Below are positions 18,653 to 26,085 of a stretch of DNA of 64,000 bases, piece by piece. Within the stretch, counting starts at the first letter, position 1; each line of letters opens with the position of its first letter. The notes beneath the pieces are model-generated. The model was given only the letters and a program-made list of their open reading frames with translations, ran no database searches and was not told the DNA's origin. Position numbers and translations under genes: made by a program. The stretch is from DATAYA01 sp963754235 (GTDB lineage Bacteria; Pseudomonadota; Alphaproteobacteria; Acetobacterales; Acetobacteraceae), in assembly GCA_963754235.1 (NCBI GenBank), contig CAVWFK010000008.1:124001-188000 (forward strand), in the 5' to 3' direction.

Positions 18653-19357
18653 CTACACCGCAAGATATCGGTCGCGCACCGCCACATCGGCCAGCAGGGC
18701 GGCCATCGTCCCGGTCCACACCACGCGGCCTTTCTCGATCACCACCGCATGATCGGCAACTCGCTTCGCGAAACGCAAACTCTGCTCGGCGAGCAAAACC
18801 GTCATGCCCTCGGTCTTCAGCGCCGCCAGCGCCGCTGCCATCTGCTCCACGATCAGCGGTGCCAGACCCTCGCTCGGCTCGTCGAGCAGGATCAGGCGCG
18901 GATTGCCCATCAGGGTCCGCGCGATGGTCAGCATCTGCTGCTCGCCGCCGCTCATCTGCCCGCCGCTGCGGTTGCGCATCGCGGCGAGATTGGGGAACAG
19001 CGCGAACAGCCGCTCCGGCGTCCAGGGCGGCAGGTCCGCGCGCGCCGCCTGCCGGCCGACGCTCAGATTCTCCATCACCGTCAGTTCGGTGAAGATGCGC
19101 CGCTCCTCCGGCACGTAGCCGAGGCCGAGGCGGGCGATGCGGTACGGCTCCCGCCCGGCGATCTCCTCGCCCAGGAAGCGGATCGATCCGGCGGAGGGGC
19201 GCAGCAGGCCGATCAGCGACTTCATCGTGGTGCTCTTACCGGCGCCGTTGCGGCCGATCAGCACCCAGGCCTCGCCTTGCGCGACCGCGAAGTCGACATC
19301 GGCGAGCACCTGCGCCCGGCCGTAATGGGCCGCGAGGCCGCGCACCGCCAGCATCAT
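18653..19357 (-). CDS. livF: Branched-chain-type ABC transporter ATP-binding protein LivF
   Basis: This 234-residue protein is the second ATPase of a Liv/HAAT-type importer. Walker A is GRNGAGKST, the signature is MSGGEQQM, Walker B is LILLDEP followed by SEGLAP, and the H-loop position is taken by LLAEQS, the usual LivF variant. The start (ATG at 19357) overlaps the livG stop by four bases. It is the last gene of the minus-strand series that begins with the molybdenum hydroxylase genes, so the imported substrate is probably nicotinate or a related compound, not an amino acid. Confidence 0.93.
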   Translation of the reverse strand: MMLAVRGLAAHYGRAQVLADVDFAVAQGEAWVLIGRNGAGKSTTMKSLIGLLRPSAGSIRFLGEEIAGREPYRIARLGLGYVPEERRIFTELTVMENLSVGRQAARADLPPWTPERLFALFPNLAAMRNRSGGQMSGGEQQMLTIARTLMGNPRLILLDEPSEGLAPLIVEQMAAALAALKTEGMTVLLAEQSLRFAKRVADHAVVIEKGRVVWTGTMAALLADVAVRDRYLAV

Positions 19358-20139
19358 CCCGCCTCGGCCCCCAGATAGACCTCGCGCACGCGCGGATGGC
19401 CGCGGATCGCTTCGGCGGCGCCGGCCGCGATCAGCGTGCCGCGATCCAGCACCAGGATGCGGTCGGCGACGCTGAACACCACGTCCATGTCATGCTCGGT
19501 GAACAGCACCGCGAGGCCGCGCCGGTGTGCGAGGTCGGCAACCAGGCGCATCAGCGCGCCGCGCTCGGCCGGCGCCATGCCGGCGGTCGGCTCGTCCATC
19601 AGCACCAGTTGCGGATCGCGCGCGAGTGCCATCGCGAGATCGAGCCGCTTCAGATCGCCATAGGCGAGCACGGCGGCGGCACGCCCCTCCTGACCCGCGA
19701 GCCCGACCTGGGCCAGCAGCCGATCGGCCGCCTCCGCGCTCTCCCGACGGGCCGGCCGCCAGAACCGCCAGACCCGGCCCGCGTGCGCGATCAGGGCCAT
19801 CTGTACGTTCTCGCGCACCGTCATTGAGGCGAAGGTCTCGGTGACCTGGAAGGTGCGGCCGACACCGAGCCGGCAGATCGCGCGCGGCGGCAGGCCGCCG
19901 ATGTCGCGCCCGAGCAATTCCACGCGCCCCGAATCGGGGCGGAGCTGCCCGCCCAGCATGTTGAAGCAGGTGGACTTGCCGGCCCCGTTCGGGCCGATCA
20001 GAGCCAGCATCTCGCCCGCATCCACCGCGAAGGACACGTCGGCGACCGCGCGCACGCCGCCGAATGATTTGCGCAAGCCCCGCGTCGCCAGCACCGGCGC
20101 GACAGTCACTGGCGCGACAGTCACCGGCCCCGCAGTCAC
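19354..20139 (-). CDS. livG: Branched-chain-type ABC transporter ATP-binding protein LivG
   Basis: The ATPase is about 261 residues long from the GTG at 20139. Walker A is GPNGAGKST, the signature region is LAYGDLKRLDLA, Walker B is LVLMDEPTAGMAP and the switch His is in FTEHDMD. A longer open frame extends upstream but overlaps livHM and has no family match. The first codons contain a 15-base tandem duplication giving VTVAPVTVAP, so three in-frame GTG starts are spaced evenly and the true one is uncertain. Confidence 0.92.
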   Translation of the reverse strand: MTAGPVTVAPVTVAPVLATRGLRKSFGGVRAVADVSFAVDAGEMLALIGPNGAGKSTCFNMLGGQLRPDSGRVELLGRDIGGLPPRAICRLGVGRTFQVTETFASMTVRENVQMALIAHAGRVWRFWRPARRESAEAADRLLAQVGLAGQEGRAAAVLAYGDLKRLDLAMALARDPQLVLMDEPTAGMAPAERGALMRLVADLAHRRGLAVLFTEHDMDVVFSVADRILVLDRGTLIAAGAAEAIRGHPRVREVYLGAEAG

Positions 20140-20149
20140 GGCCTTGAGT

Positions 20150-21988
20150 TCACGCGGGCAACCGGCGCCAGCGGATGCGACCGGCGGCCCCGGCAATGCC
20201 CTCGGGGAAAGCCACGACCAGCAACACGATCGCGAAGCCGAGCACCAGCCGCCACAGAGCGGTGCTTTGCAGCAGCCAATCATAAAGCCCGGTATAGGCG
20301 AGCGCACCCACGATCGGCCCGGCCATGCTCTGCACGCCGCCGAGCAGCACCATCAGCAGCGCATCGACCGAGCGCGAGATGTCCGCGTAGGCCGGGAACA
20401 CGCTGCCCTTGGCCAGCGCGAACACGGCACCCGAAAGCCCCGCCGCCGCCCCGGCAATGGCGAACCCGGCGATGCGCAGCCATCGCGCGTCGAGTCCGAT
20501 CGCCTCCGCGCGCCGGCTGGAATCGCGCGTGGCCCGCAGCGCGTAGCCGAACGGTGCATAAAGTGCCCGACGCAGCAACAGAGTCGCCGGGATGCAGAGG
20601 CCGAGTGCCAGCCAGTAGAAAGCCGCCGGGGTTCCGGCCCAGCGTGCCGGCCAGACATTGAGCATCCCGTTATCGCCGCCGGTGACTTCGACCCACTGGA
20701 ACGCGACCGCCCAGACGATCTGCGCGAAGGCGAGGGTGATCATGGCGAGATAGACGCCCGAGAGCCGCACCGTGAACCAGCCGAGCAGGGCGGCTATCAC
20801 CCCGGCCAGCAGCGGTGCGGCGGCGAGGCCGAGCAGCATCGGCGCGTGCGCCACCGCGATCAGCCCCGCGGCATAAGCGCCCAGGCCGAACCAGGCGGCG
20901 TGGCCGAAGCTCGGCATCCCGCCCGGGCCCATGATGAAATGCAGGCTGGCGGCGAACAGGATCGCGACCGCCGCCTCGGTCAGCACCGACAATCCATAGG
21001 TGCCGACGTAAAGCGGCGCCGCGATTGCCGCCGCCAGTGCCGCGGCACCGAGCACCCGCGCGGCCAGCGGCGCGGGCCGCACCAGCGGCACCACGCCGCC
21101 GACGATCCGCGCCTCTGCCAGCGGCCGCCCGAGCAGACCGTTGGGCCGCAGCATCAGCACCACCGCCATCACCAGGAAGGCCAGCACCAGCGTGCCGCGC
21201 GGCACCAGCACGAGGCCGTAGGCCTGCAGCAGGGCGATGACCAGCGCCGCGAGATAGGCGCCCGGCAGGCTGCCCAGCCCGCCCACCACGACGATCACGA
21301 ACGCATCGACGATCGCGCCGAGGTCCATCTGCAGATTGGCCGACTGGTCGGGCAGCGCGAGCGCGCCGCCAAGTCCCGCCAGGCCCGCGCCGAGCGCGAA
21401 CACCGAGGTGAACAGCCAGCGCTGATCGACGCCCAGTGCTGCGACCATCTCCCGATCCTGTGTCGCGGCGCGCACCAGCGTGCCCCAGCGGGTGCGGGTG
21501 AGCAGCAGCCACAGCGCCGCCAGCACCAGCGGCCCGACCGCGATCAGCGCCAAGTCATAGACCGGAAAGCGGCTGCCGGCGATGACCACGAAGCCGCGCA
21601 GCCAGGGCGGCCGCGGCAGCGTCAGATCGTCCGGCCCCCAGATCCGCTGCACGCAATCCTGCACGATCAGCACGACGCCGAAGGTCGCGAGCAACTGGAG
21701 CAAAGGCGGCGCGCGATAGATGCGCCGCAGCAGTGCCACTTCCATCAGCACGCCCGCCAGCGCGACCGCGCAGGCGGCGCCGAGCACGCCGAGGACGAAG
21801 CCGCCGATCGTGCCAGGCAGGCGGGACAGCACGCTGACGCCGACATAGGCGCCGAGCATATAGAGGCTGCCGTGGGCGAAGTTCACCACGCGGGTGACGC
21901 CGAAGATCACCGTCAGACCGGCCGCGACTAGGAACAGTGAGGAGGCGCCGGCGAGCCCCGTCAGTCCCTGGATGACGACGAAGCCCAA
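20150..21988 (-). CDS. Fused LivH-LivM permease of a branched-chain-type ABC transporter
   Basis: This 612-residue protein joins two permeases that are usually separate. Residues 1 to about 290 match LivH (GLTVIFGVTRVVNFAHGSLYMLGAY; DAFVIVVVGGLGSLPGA) and the rest matches LivM (GMPSFGHAAWFGLGAYAAG; EAIGLDARWLRIAGFAIAG; LLMVLLGGVQSMAGPIVGA). Each half keeps its own coupling loop facing LivG/LivF. The fusion would enforce a 1:1 ratio of the two permeases. The neighbours on both sides are the other parts of the same transporter. Confidence 0.93.
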   Translation of the reverse strand: MGFVVIQGLTGLAGASSLFLVAAGLTVIFGVTRVVNFAHGSLYMLGAYVGVSVLSRLPGTIGGFVLGVLGAACAVALAGVLMEVALLRRIYRAPPLLQLLATFGVVLIVQDCVQRIWGPDDLTLPRPPWLRGFVVIAGSRFPVYDLALIAVGPLVLAALWLLLTRTRWGTLVRAATQDREMVAALGVDQRWLFTSVFALGAGLAGLGGALALPDQSANLQMDLGAIVDAFVIVVVGGLGSLPGAYLAALVIALLQAYGLVLVPRGTLVLAFLVMAVVLMLRPNGLLGRPLAEARIVGGVVPLVRPAPLAARVLGAAALAAAIAAPLYVGTYGLSVLTEAAVAILFAASLHFIMGPGGMPSFGHAAWFGLGAYAAGLIAVAHAPMLLGLAAAPLLAGVIAALLGWFTVRLSGVYLAMITLAFAQIVWAVAFQWVEVTGGDNGMLNVWPARWAGTPAAFYWLALGLCIPATLLLRRALYAPFGYALRATRDSSRRAEAIGLDARWLRIAGFAIAGAAAGLSGAVFALAKGSVFPAYADISRSVDALLMVLLGGVQSMAGPIVGALAYTGLYDWLLQSTALWRLVLGFAIVLLVVAFPEGIAGAAGRIRWRRLPA

Positions 21989-22000
21989 CTGCGGCGCCGT

Positions 22001-23227
22001 TCAGCTCGCGGCGGGCCGCAGCTTCCGCACCACCGCATCCGGCGGCATCACCGAGGCGCCGTCCACATAGTGCCAGTCCGCAATCACGCCGTGCCCGTCC
22101 TGCACCGCGAGCTTGCCGACGAAGGTGCCCATCGTGCCCTGATGGTCGAGTGCCCGGTACATCGCCCGCCCGAACGGCGTGTCGAAGGCCGCCCCCGCGA
22201 AGCCCTTCACCATCTGATCGGTCGATGTGCCACCCGACGCCGTGATCCCGGCCGCGATCGAATGGATCAGCGACAGGCCGACCACGGAGCCCATCCGCGG
22301 TGGTTCTTTGAACCGCTCCCGGTAGGCGTTGACGAATGCGACATTGGCCGGAGCCTTGTCCTGCGCCCACGGGTATCCGGTGACGATCCAGCCCGCCGGC
22401 GCCTCCGCGCCGAGCGGTGCGAGATATTCCGGCTCGCCGGTCAGCAGCGAGACGACCGCGCGGTTCTGGAACAGGCCGCGCGTGTTGCCCTGGCGGACGA
22501 AATTGGTGAGGTCGGCGCCGAACGTCACATTGAACAGCGCGTCCGGCTTAGCTGCCGCCAGCGCCTCGGCCGTGGCACCCGCATCGATATGGCCGAGTGC
22601 CGGCCACTGCGCCGCGACGAACTGCACGTCCGGCCGCTTGTGCGCGAGCAATTGCTTGAACCACTTCACCGCCGACTGGCCGTATTCGTAATTGGGTGCC
22701 ACCGTCGCCCACCGCTTCGCCGGCAACGCCGCAGCGTCCGGGATCAGCATCGCCACTTGCATGTAGGTGGAGGGGCGCAGCCGGTAGCAGGTGCGGTTGC
22801 CGTCTGACCACACGAGGGCGTCGGCCAGCGGCTCGCCGGCGACATAGAGCTTGTTCGCGTGCAGCGCATAGTCGGAAATCGCAAGCCCGATATTGGAGAG
22901 AAAGCCGCCGGCCAGCAGATCGACCTTCTGGTCGTTGACCAGCTCGCCGGCCAGGCGCACCGCGTTGGCGGGCTTGCCGGCGTCGTCGCGCGAGATCACC
23001 TCGATCTTGCGGCCAAGCACGCCGCCTTTGGCGTTCACGGCATCGACCGCCATCTGCCAGCCCTTGCGATACGGCAGCGTGAAGCCGGGGATGGCGGTGT
23101 AGCTGTTGATCTCGCCGATGCGGATCGGCGCCGAGCTTTGCGCGCGCAGGATGGCGGGTGCGGCGAGCAACGAGACGGCGCCGCCGATGGTGCCACCGAG
23201 TGCCGCGCGGCGCGTGATCCTGGTCAT
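22001..23227 (-). CDS. LivK-type periplasmic substrate-binding protein
   Basis: This 408-residue lipid-free binding protein (type I periplasmic fold) starts with a Tat-like signal, RITRRAALGG followed by a hydrophobic stretch and an ILRAQS cleavage region near residue 30. The mature part begins APIRIGEINSY, and the AVDAVNAKGGVLGRKIEV segment is typical of the family. It lies 12 bases upstream of the livHM start. Genome context suggests it binds an N-heteroaromatic carboxylate rather than leucine; that is inference. Confidence 0.9.
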   Translation of the reverse strand: MTRITRRAALGGTIGGAVSLLAAPAILRAQSSAPIRIGEINSYTAIPGFTLPYRKGWQMAVDAVNAKGGVLGRKIEVISRDDAGKPANAVRLAGELVNDQKVDLLAGGFLSNIGLAISDYALHANKLYVAGEPLADALVWSDGNRTCYRLRPSTYMQVAMLIPDAAALPAKRWATVAPNYEYGQSAVKWFKQLLAHKRPDVQFVAAQWPALGHIDAGATAEALAAAKPDALFNVTFGADLTNFVRQGNTRGLFQNRAVVSLLTGEPEYLAPLGAEAPAGWIVTGYPWAQDKAPANVAFVNAYRERFKEPPRMGSVVGLSLIHSIAAGITASGGTSTDQMVKGFAGAAFDTPFGRAMYRALDHQGTMGTFVGKLAVQDGHGVIADWHYVDGASVMPPDAVVRKLRPAAS

Positions 23228-23265
23228 CGTGGTCTCCCCATCCTCCGGATTCAGCGTGCTCGGGT

Positions 23266-23841
23266 TCAGCGCAGGCCGTCCTTGCCCTCGATGTGATCCG
23301 CCGTAAGCCCGCCGATGCGTGGCAGCGGGCGGCCGGAATCGGTGACGACGACCACCACCACGATCTCGTCGCGGCGCGGCGCGTCCGAAACCCGCACCTC
23401 CATCGCGTCGAAATGGCTGCGCACGAAGGCCGCGTCCTTGTGGCCGAGCGGCACGTCGATCGCACTCCCCGGACCGCCGCGCTTCTTCGCACTCGGGATC
23501 AGTGCCGCGCCGCCGCCGACTGACTGGCGCAGCGGCGCGCCAAGCTTGGGGTGCAGGATCGCCGCCGCGTGCTCCAGCTCGCCATCCTCGCCGACGATCG
23601 CGGCCTTGCCGTAGCTCTGTGTCGCGGCCGGCGCGATCCCGAGGGCCGCCACCGCCCGCGCCCCGAGAGTCGCGCCAAGCTCCTCGCCGAGTGCCACGAG
23701 CGGTGCCAAGTCCTCGACGTAGCGGCCGGCGAAAGGGTTGGCGATAACCCCGATCGCGGCGGCCTTGCGGGTGGGCGGGGCGACGGCGCGCCCGGCCTCG
23801 GTATGGGTTTCCTCGACGATCGTGAGCAGCTTGCGGATCAT
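23266..23841 (-). CDS. DUF1185 'amino acid synthesis' family protein
   Basis: This 191-residue cytoplasmic protein belongs to the PF06684 family, labelled amino acid synthesis without a demonstrated reaction. Visible marks are the N-terminal MIRKLLTIVEETHTEAGR, the VIANPFAGRYVEDL loop, the QSYGKAAIVGEDGELEHAAAILHPKLG core and the RDEIVVVVVVTDSGRP strand. It lies between the MarR regulator and the transporter genes, so a role in the heteroaromatic pathway is likely. I cannot assign the step. Confidence 0.85.
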   Translation of the reverse strand: MIRKLLTIVEETHTEAGRAVAPPTRKAAAIGVIANPFAGRYVEDLAPLVALGEELGATLGARAVAALGIAPAATQSYGKAAIVGEDGELEHAAAILHPKLGAPLRQSVGGGAALIPSAKKRGGPGSAIDVPLGHKDAAFVRSHFDAMEVRVSDAPRRDEIVVVVVVTDSGRPLPRIGGLTADHIEGKDGLR

Positions 23842-23850
23842 GGACCGTTT

Positions 23851-24276
23851 CTATCTGAGCTTGTCGAGCAGCACCAGAATTTGCCGCTGCTCGGCGGGCG
23901 AGAGCGGCGCCAAGGTCGCCTCGGTGATGCGCCTCGCGTGCGGGATCGCGCATTCGGCGAGCCGGCGGCCGGCGGCGGTGAGCGAGACCAGCCGCCGCCG
24001 CGCATCGGCCGGGTCCGCCCGCGCCTCGGTGAGGCCGCGCCGGGTCAGCCGGTCGATCACGCCCTTGATTGTCGCCACGTCCATCGCGGTCAAGCGCCCG
24101 AGGCGGTTCTGCGAACACGATCCATGCTCGCGCAGCTTGACGATGGCGGAGAACTGCGTCGGCGTGAGATCGTCCACCATCATCGCGCCGAACAGCGCCA
24201 AGTGGCGCTGCGTCGCCTGGCGCAGCACGAAGCCGATCTGCCGTTCGAGGACGTACGGTTCATCGGCATCCGTCAT
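23851..24276 (-). CDS. MarR-family transcriptional regulator
   Basis: This 141-residue protein has the winged helix-turn-helix of MarR regulators: LTPTQFSAIVKLREHG, CSQNRLGRLTAMDVATIKGVIDRL (recognition helix) and the wing around RADPADARRRLVSLT. MarR proteins often sense aromatic carboxylates, which fits control of this cluster. I place the start at the ATG at 24276, which begins the domain. That ATG is the 3' arm end of a REP hairpin, so the ribosome-binding region is in a strong stem; a longer frame to 24399 reads repeat DNA and is not credible protein. Confidence 0.88.
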   Translation of the reverse strand: MTDADEPYVLERQIGFVLRQATQRHLALFGAMMVDDLTPTQFSAIVKLREHGSCSQNRLGRLTAMDVATIKGVIDRLTRRGLTEARADPADARRRLVSLTAAGRRLAECAIPHARRITEATLAPLSPAEQRQILVLLDKLR

Positions 24277-24376
24277 GGTCGGCGAAGGCCGACCATCCAC
24301 GTCTTTCGTGGCGCCGCGAAGTCGTGGATGCCCGGCCTTCGCCGGGCATGACGATTGTTCGGCCTTCGCCGGGCAC
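24275..24376. repeat. REP/BIME-like composite palindrome, family B, copy 2
   Basis: Three hairpins with CTTC/GAAG loops lie in tandem: ATGGTCGGC/GCCGACCAT (24275-24296), ATGCCCGGC/GCCGGGCAT (24328-24349) and CGGC/GCCG (about 24360-24370). An outer CATCCACG/CGTGGATG helix joins the first two. The layout copies 18549-18612. It separates the enamidase gene from marR and may act as an internal terminator or processing site. Confidence 0.8.
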
Positions 24377-24395
24377 GACGAAGTTGGTTCATCGC

Positions 24396-25592
24396 TCAAT
24401 GCGCCACGATCTCCGGCACGCGCTCGGCCGGCGGGGTGTTGCGGCTGCGCCCGCAGCGCACGATGCCGTCTATCACCACCATGCCGATCCCCGGCAGATC
24501 ACCGCGGCGCACGCTGTCCAGCAAATCGGTGCCGGAGGAATGCTGCGCGCGATCCATCAGCACGAAATCGGCCGCGCGTCCCGGCTCGATGATGCCGCAG
24601 TCGAGCGAGCGCAGCCGCGCCGTGTTGCCGGTGGCGCAGGCGAACACCTGCTCGGTTGGCGTGTCGCCGACCGAAGCGAGCAATGCGATCAGCCGCAGGA
24701 TACCGAGCGGCTGCACGCCCGATCCCGCCGGGCTGTCGGTGCCCAGGATCACGCGCGGAAGCTGCCCCAGCTCGCGGGCGTAACGCAGCGCCGTCAGGCC
24801 GGCGAGCTCGTTGCCGTTATGGACGATCTCGATGGCGCGCGCGCAGCGTTCGCACAGGCAGCGGATCTGCATCACCGGCAGAGCAGTGTGGCCACCGTTG
24901 ATGTGGCCGATAATGTCGGCATCCGCCTCCAGCACCGTATCGGCGTCCATGTAGCCCGATCCGGGCACGCTCGGACCGCCGGTGTGAATCGTGCTCTGAA
25001 TGCCGTGGCGGCGCGCCCAGCCGACCATGCGGCGCGCTTCCTCGCCGGCCTTCACTGTGCCGAGCCCGACCTCGCCGAGCAGCTTCACCCCGGCGGCGGC
25101 GAGTTCGGCGAAGTCGCTCTCCACCATGCCGGTCTCCAGCAGCGGCGCGCCGGCGAGCAGCTTCACGCCCGCAGGACGAAAGTTCTGGTAGGCGCGTTGG
25201 GCCGCGATCGCGAGCGCCTTGACGCCGATCACGTCGCGCGGCCGGCCGGGCGTATGCACCTCGCCCGCCGACACCATCGTGGTGACGCCGCCGTTGAGGC
25301 AGCTCTCGATCCAGCCGAGCTGGTTCTGCCGGGGCGTCCAGTCGCCCAGCACCGGATGCACGTGGCTGTCGATCAGGCCGGGTGCGAGCGCACAGCCCCG
25401 CGCGTCGATCACCACACTTGCTTCGCCGGTATCGCACTCGGAGCCGCGGCCCGCGGCGGTGATCCGGCCACCCTCGGCGACCACCGTATCGGCCTCCAGG
25501 ATCGGCTGTTCCAGCCGACCCGAGAGCAGCAGGCCGATGTTGCGGATGACGAGTTTCCCGACTTGCTTCTCGGGTCCGGCGGCAAGAGCCAT
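24396..25592 (-). CDS. Enamidase-like amidohydrolase (1,4,5,6-tetrahydro-6-oxonicotinate hydrolysis)
   Basis: This 398-residue amidohydrolase strongly resembles Eubacterium barkeri enamidase, which opens the reduced pyridine ring of 1,4,5,6-tetrahydro-6-oxonicotinate to ammonia and 2-formylglutarate with a binuclear Fe-Zn centre. Metal-ligand candidates are H77 and H79 (DSHVHP), the bridging acid E174 (GEVGLGTVK), H203 (HTGG), H230 (GHINGG) and D286 (GTDSPAG). The C-terminal SRNTPPAERVPEIV is also shared. The start at 25592 is 4 bases after the 2Fe-2S subunit stop, with GGTGAC upstream. It follows the hydroxylase genes directly, as expected for the pathway. Confidence 0.85.
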   Translation of the reverse strand: MALAAGPEKQVGKLVIRNIGLLLSGRLEQPILEADTVVAEGGRITAAGRGSECDTGEASVVIDARGCALAPGLIDSHVHPVLGDWTPRQNQLGWIESCLNGGVTTMVSAGEVHTPGRPRDVIGVKALAIAAQRAYQNFRPAGVKLLAGAPLLETGMVESDFAELAAAGVKLLGEVGLGTVKAGEEARRMVGWARRHGIQSTIHTGGPSVPGSGYMDADTVLEADADIIGHINGGHTALPVMQIRCLCERCARAIEIVHNGNELAGLTALRYARELGQLPRVILGTDSPAGSGVQPLGILRLIALLASVGDTPTEQVFACATGNTARLRSLDCGIIEPGRAADFVLMDRAQHSSGTDLLDSVRRGDLPGIGMVVIDGIVRCGRSRNTPPAERVPEIVAH

Positions 25593-25596
25593 CGTG

Positions 25597-26085
25597 TCAC
25601 CTTTCCGGTTCAGCACGCATCGCGCGCGCCGCGGCGAGCACCGCATCGATGATGCCCTGATATCCGGTGCAGCGGCAAAGATTGGCGGAGAGCGCGTCGA
25701 GCAGTGCCGCGTCCGAGATGTGCGGATGACGCTCCAGCGCCGCGGCGGCCAGCATCAGGAAGCCGGGCGTGCAGAAGCCGCATTGCAGCCCGTGATGCTG
25801 CATGAACGCGAGCTGCAACGGGTGCAGGCCGTCCGGCGGCGCCAGTCCCTCGACGGTGCGGATTGCGCAGCCCTCGGCCTGCACCGCGAACATCAGGCAG
25901 GACCGCACCGCCTCGCCATCGACGATCACGGTGCAGGCGCCGCAGACGCCGTGCTCGCAGCCGACATGCGTGCCGGTCAGGCCGCATTCCTGGCGGATCG
26001 CGTCGGCGAGCGTCAGCCGCGGCTCGACCTCGATCCGGTAAGCGGCCCCGTTTAGGTCGAGGCAAACCGGAATCTTCGGCGTCAT
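25597..26085 (-). CDS. Molybdenum hydroxylase, [2Fe-2S] subunit (nicotinate dehydrogenase-like)
   Basis: This 162-residue subunit carries both clusters of xanthine-dehydrogenase-type hydroxylases. The ferredoxin-like cluster is CEHGVCGAC with a distal C in SCLMF; the helical-domain cluster is CGFCTPG with CRCTGY. It passes electrons from the molybdenum centre to FAD. The start overlaps the large-subunit stop (ATGA), so translation is coupled. With the two genes upstream it makes a three-subunit enzyme, likely the 6-hydroxylation of nicotinate. Confidence 0.93.
   Translation of the reverse strand: MTPKIPVCLDLNGAAYRIEVEPRLTLADAIRQECGLTGTHVGCEHGVCGACTVIVDGEAVRSCLMFAVQAEGCAIRTVEGLAPPDGLHPLQLAFMQHHGLQCGFCTPGFLMLAAAALERHPHISDAALLDALSANLCRCTGYQGIIDAVLAAARAMRAEPER

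Noticed and set aside
19841..21931. A 696-residue plus-strand open frame over livHM
   Set aside because: It is antisense to membrane helices of the permease and is made of charged low-complexity shadow sequence.
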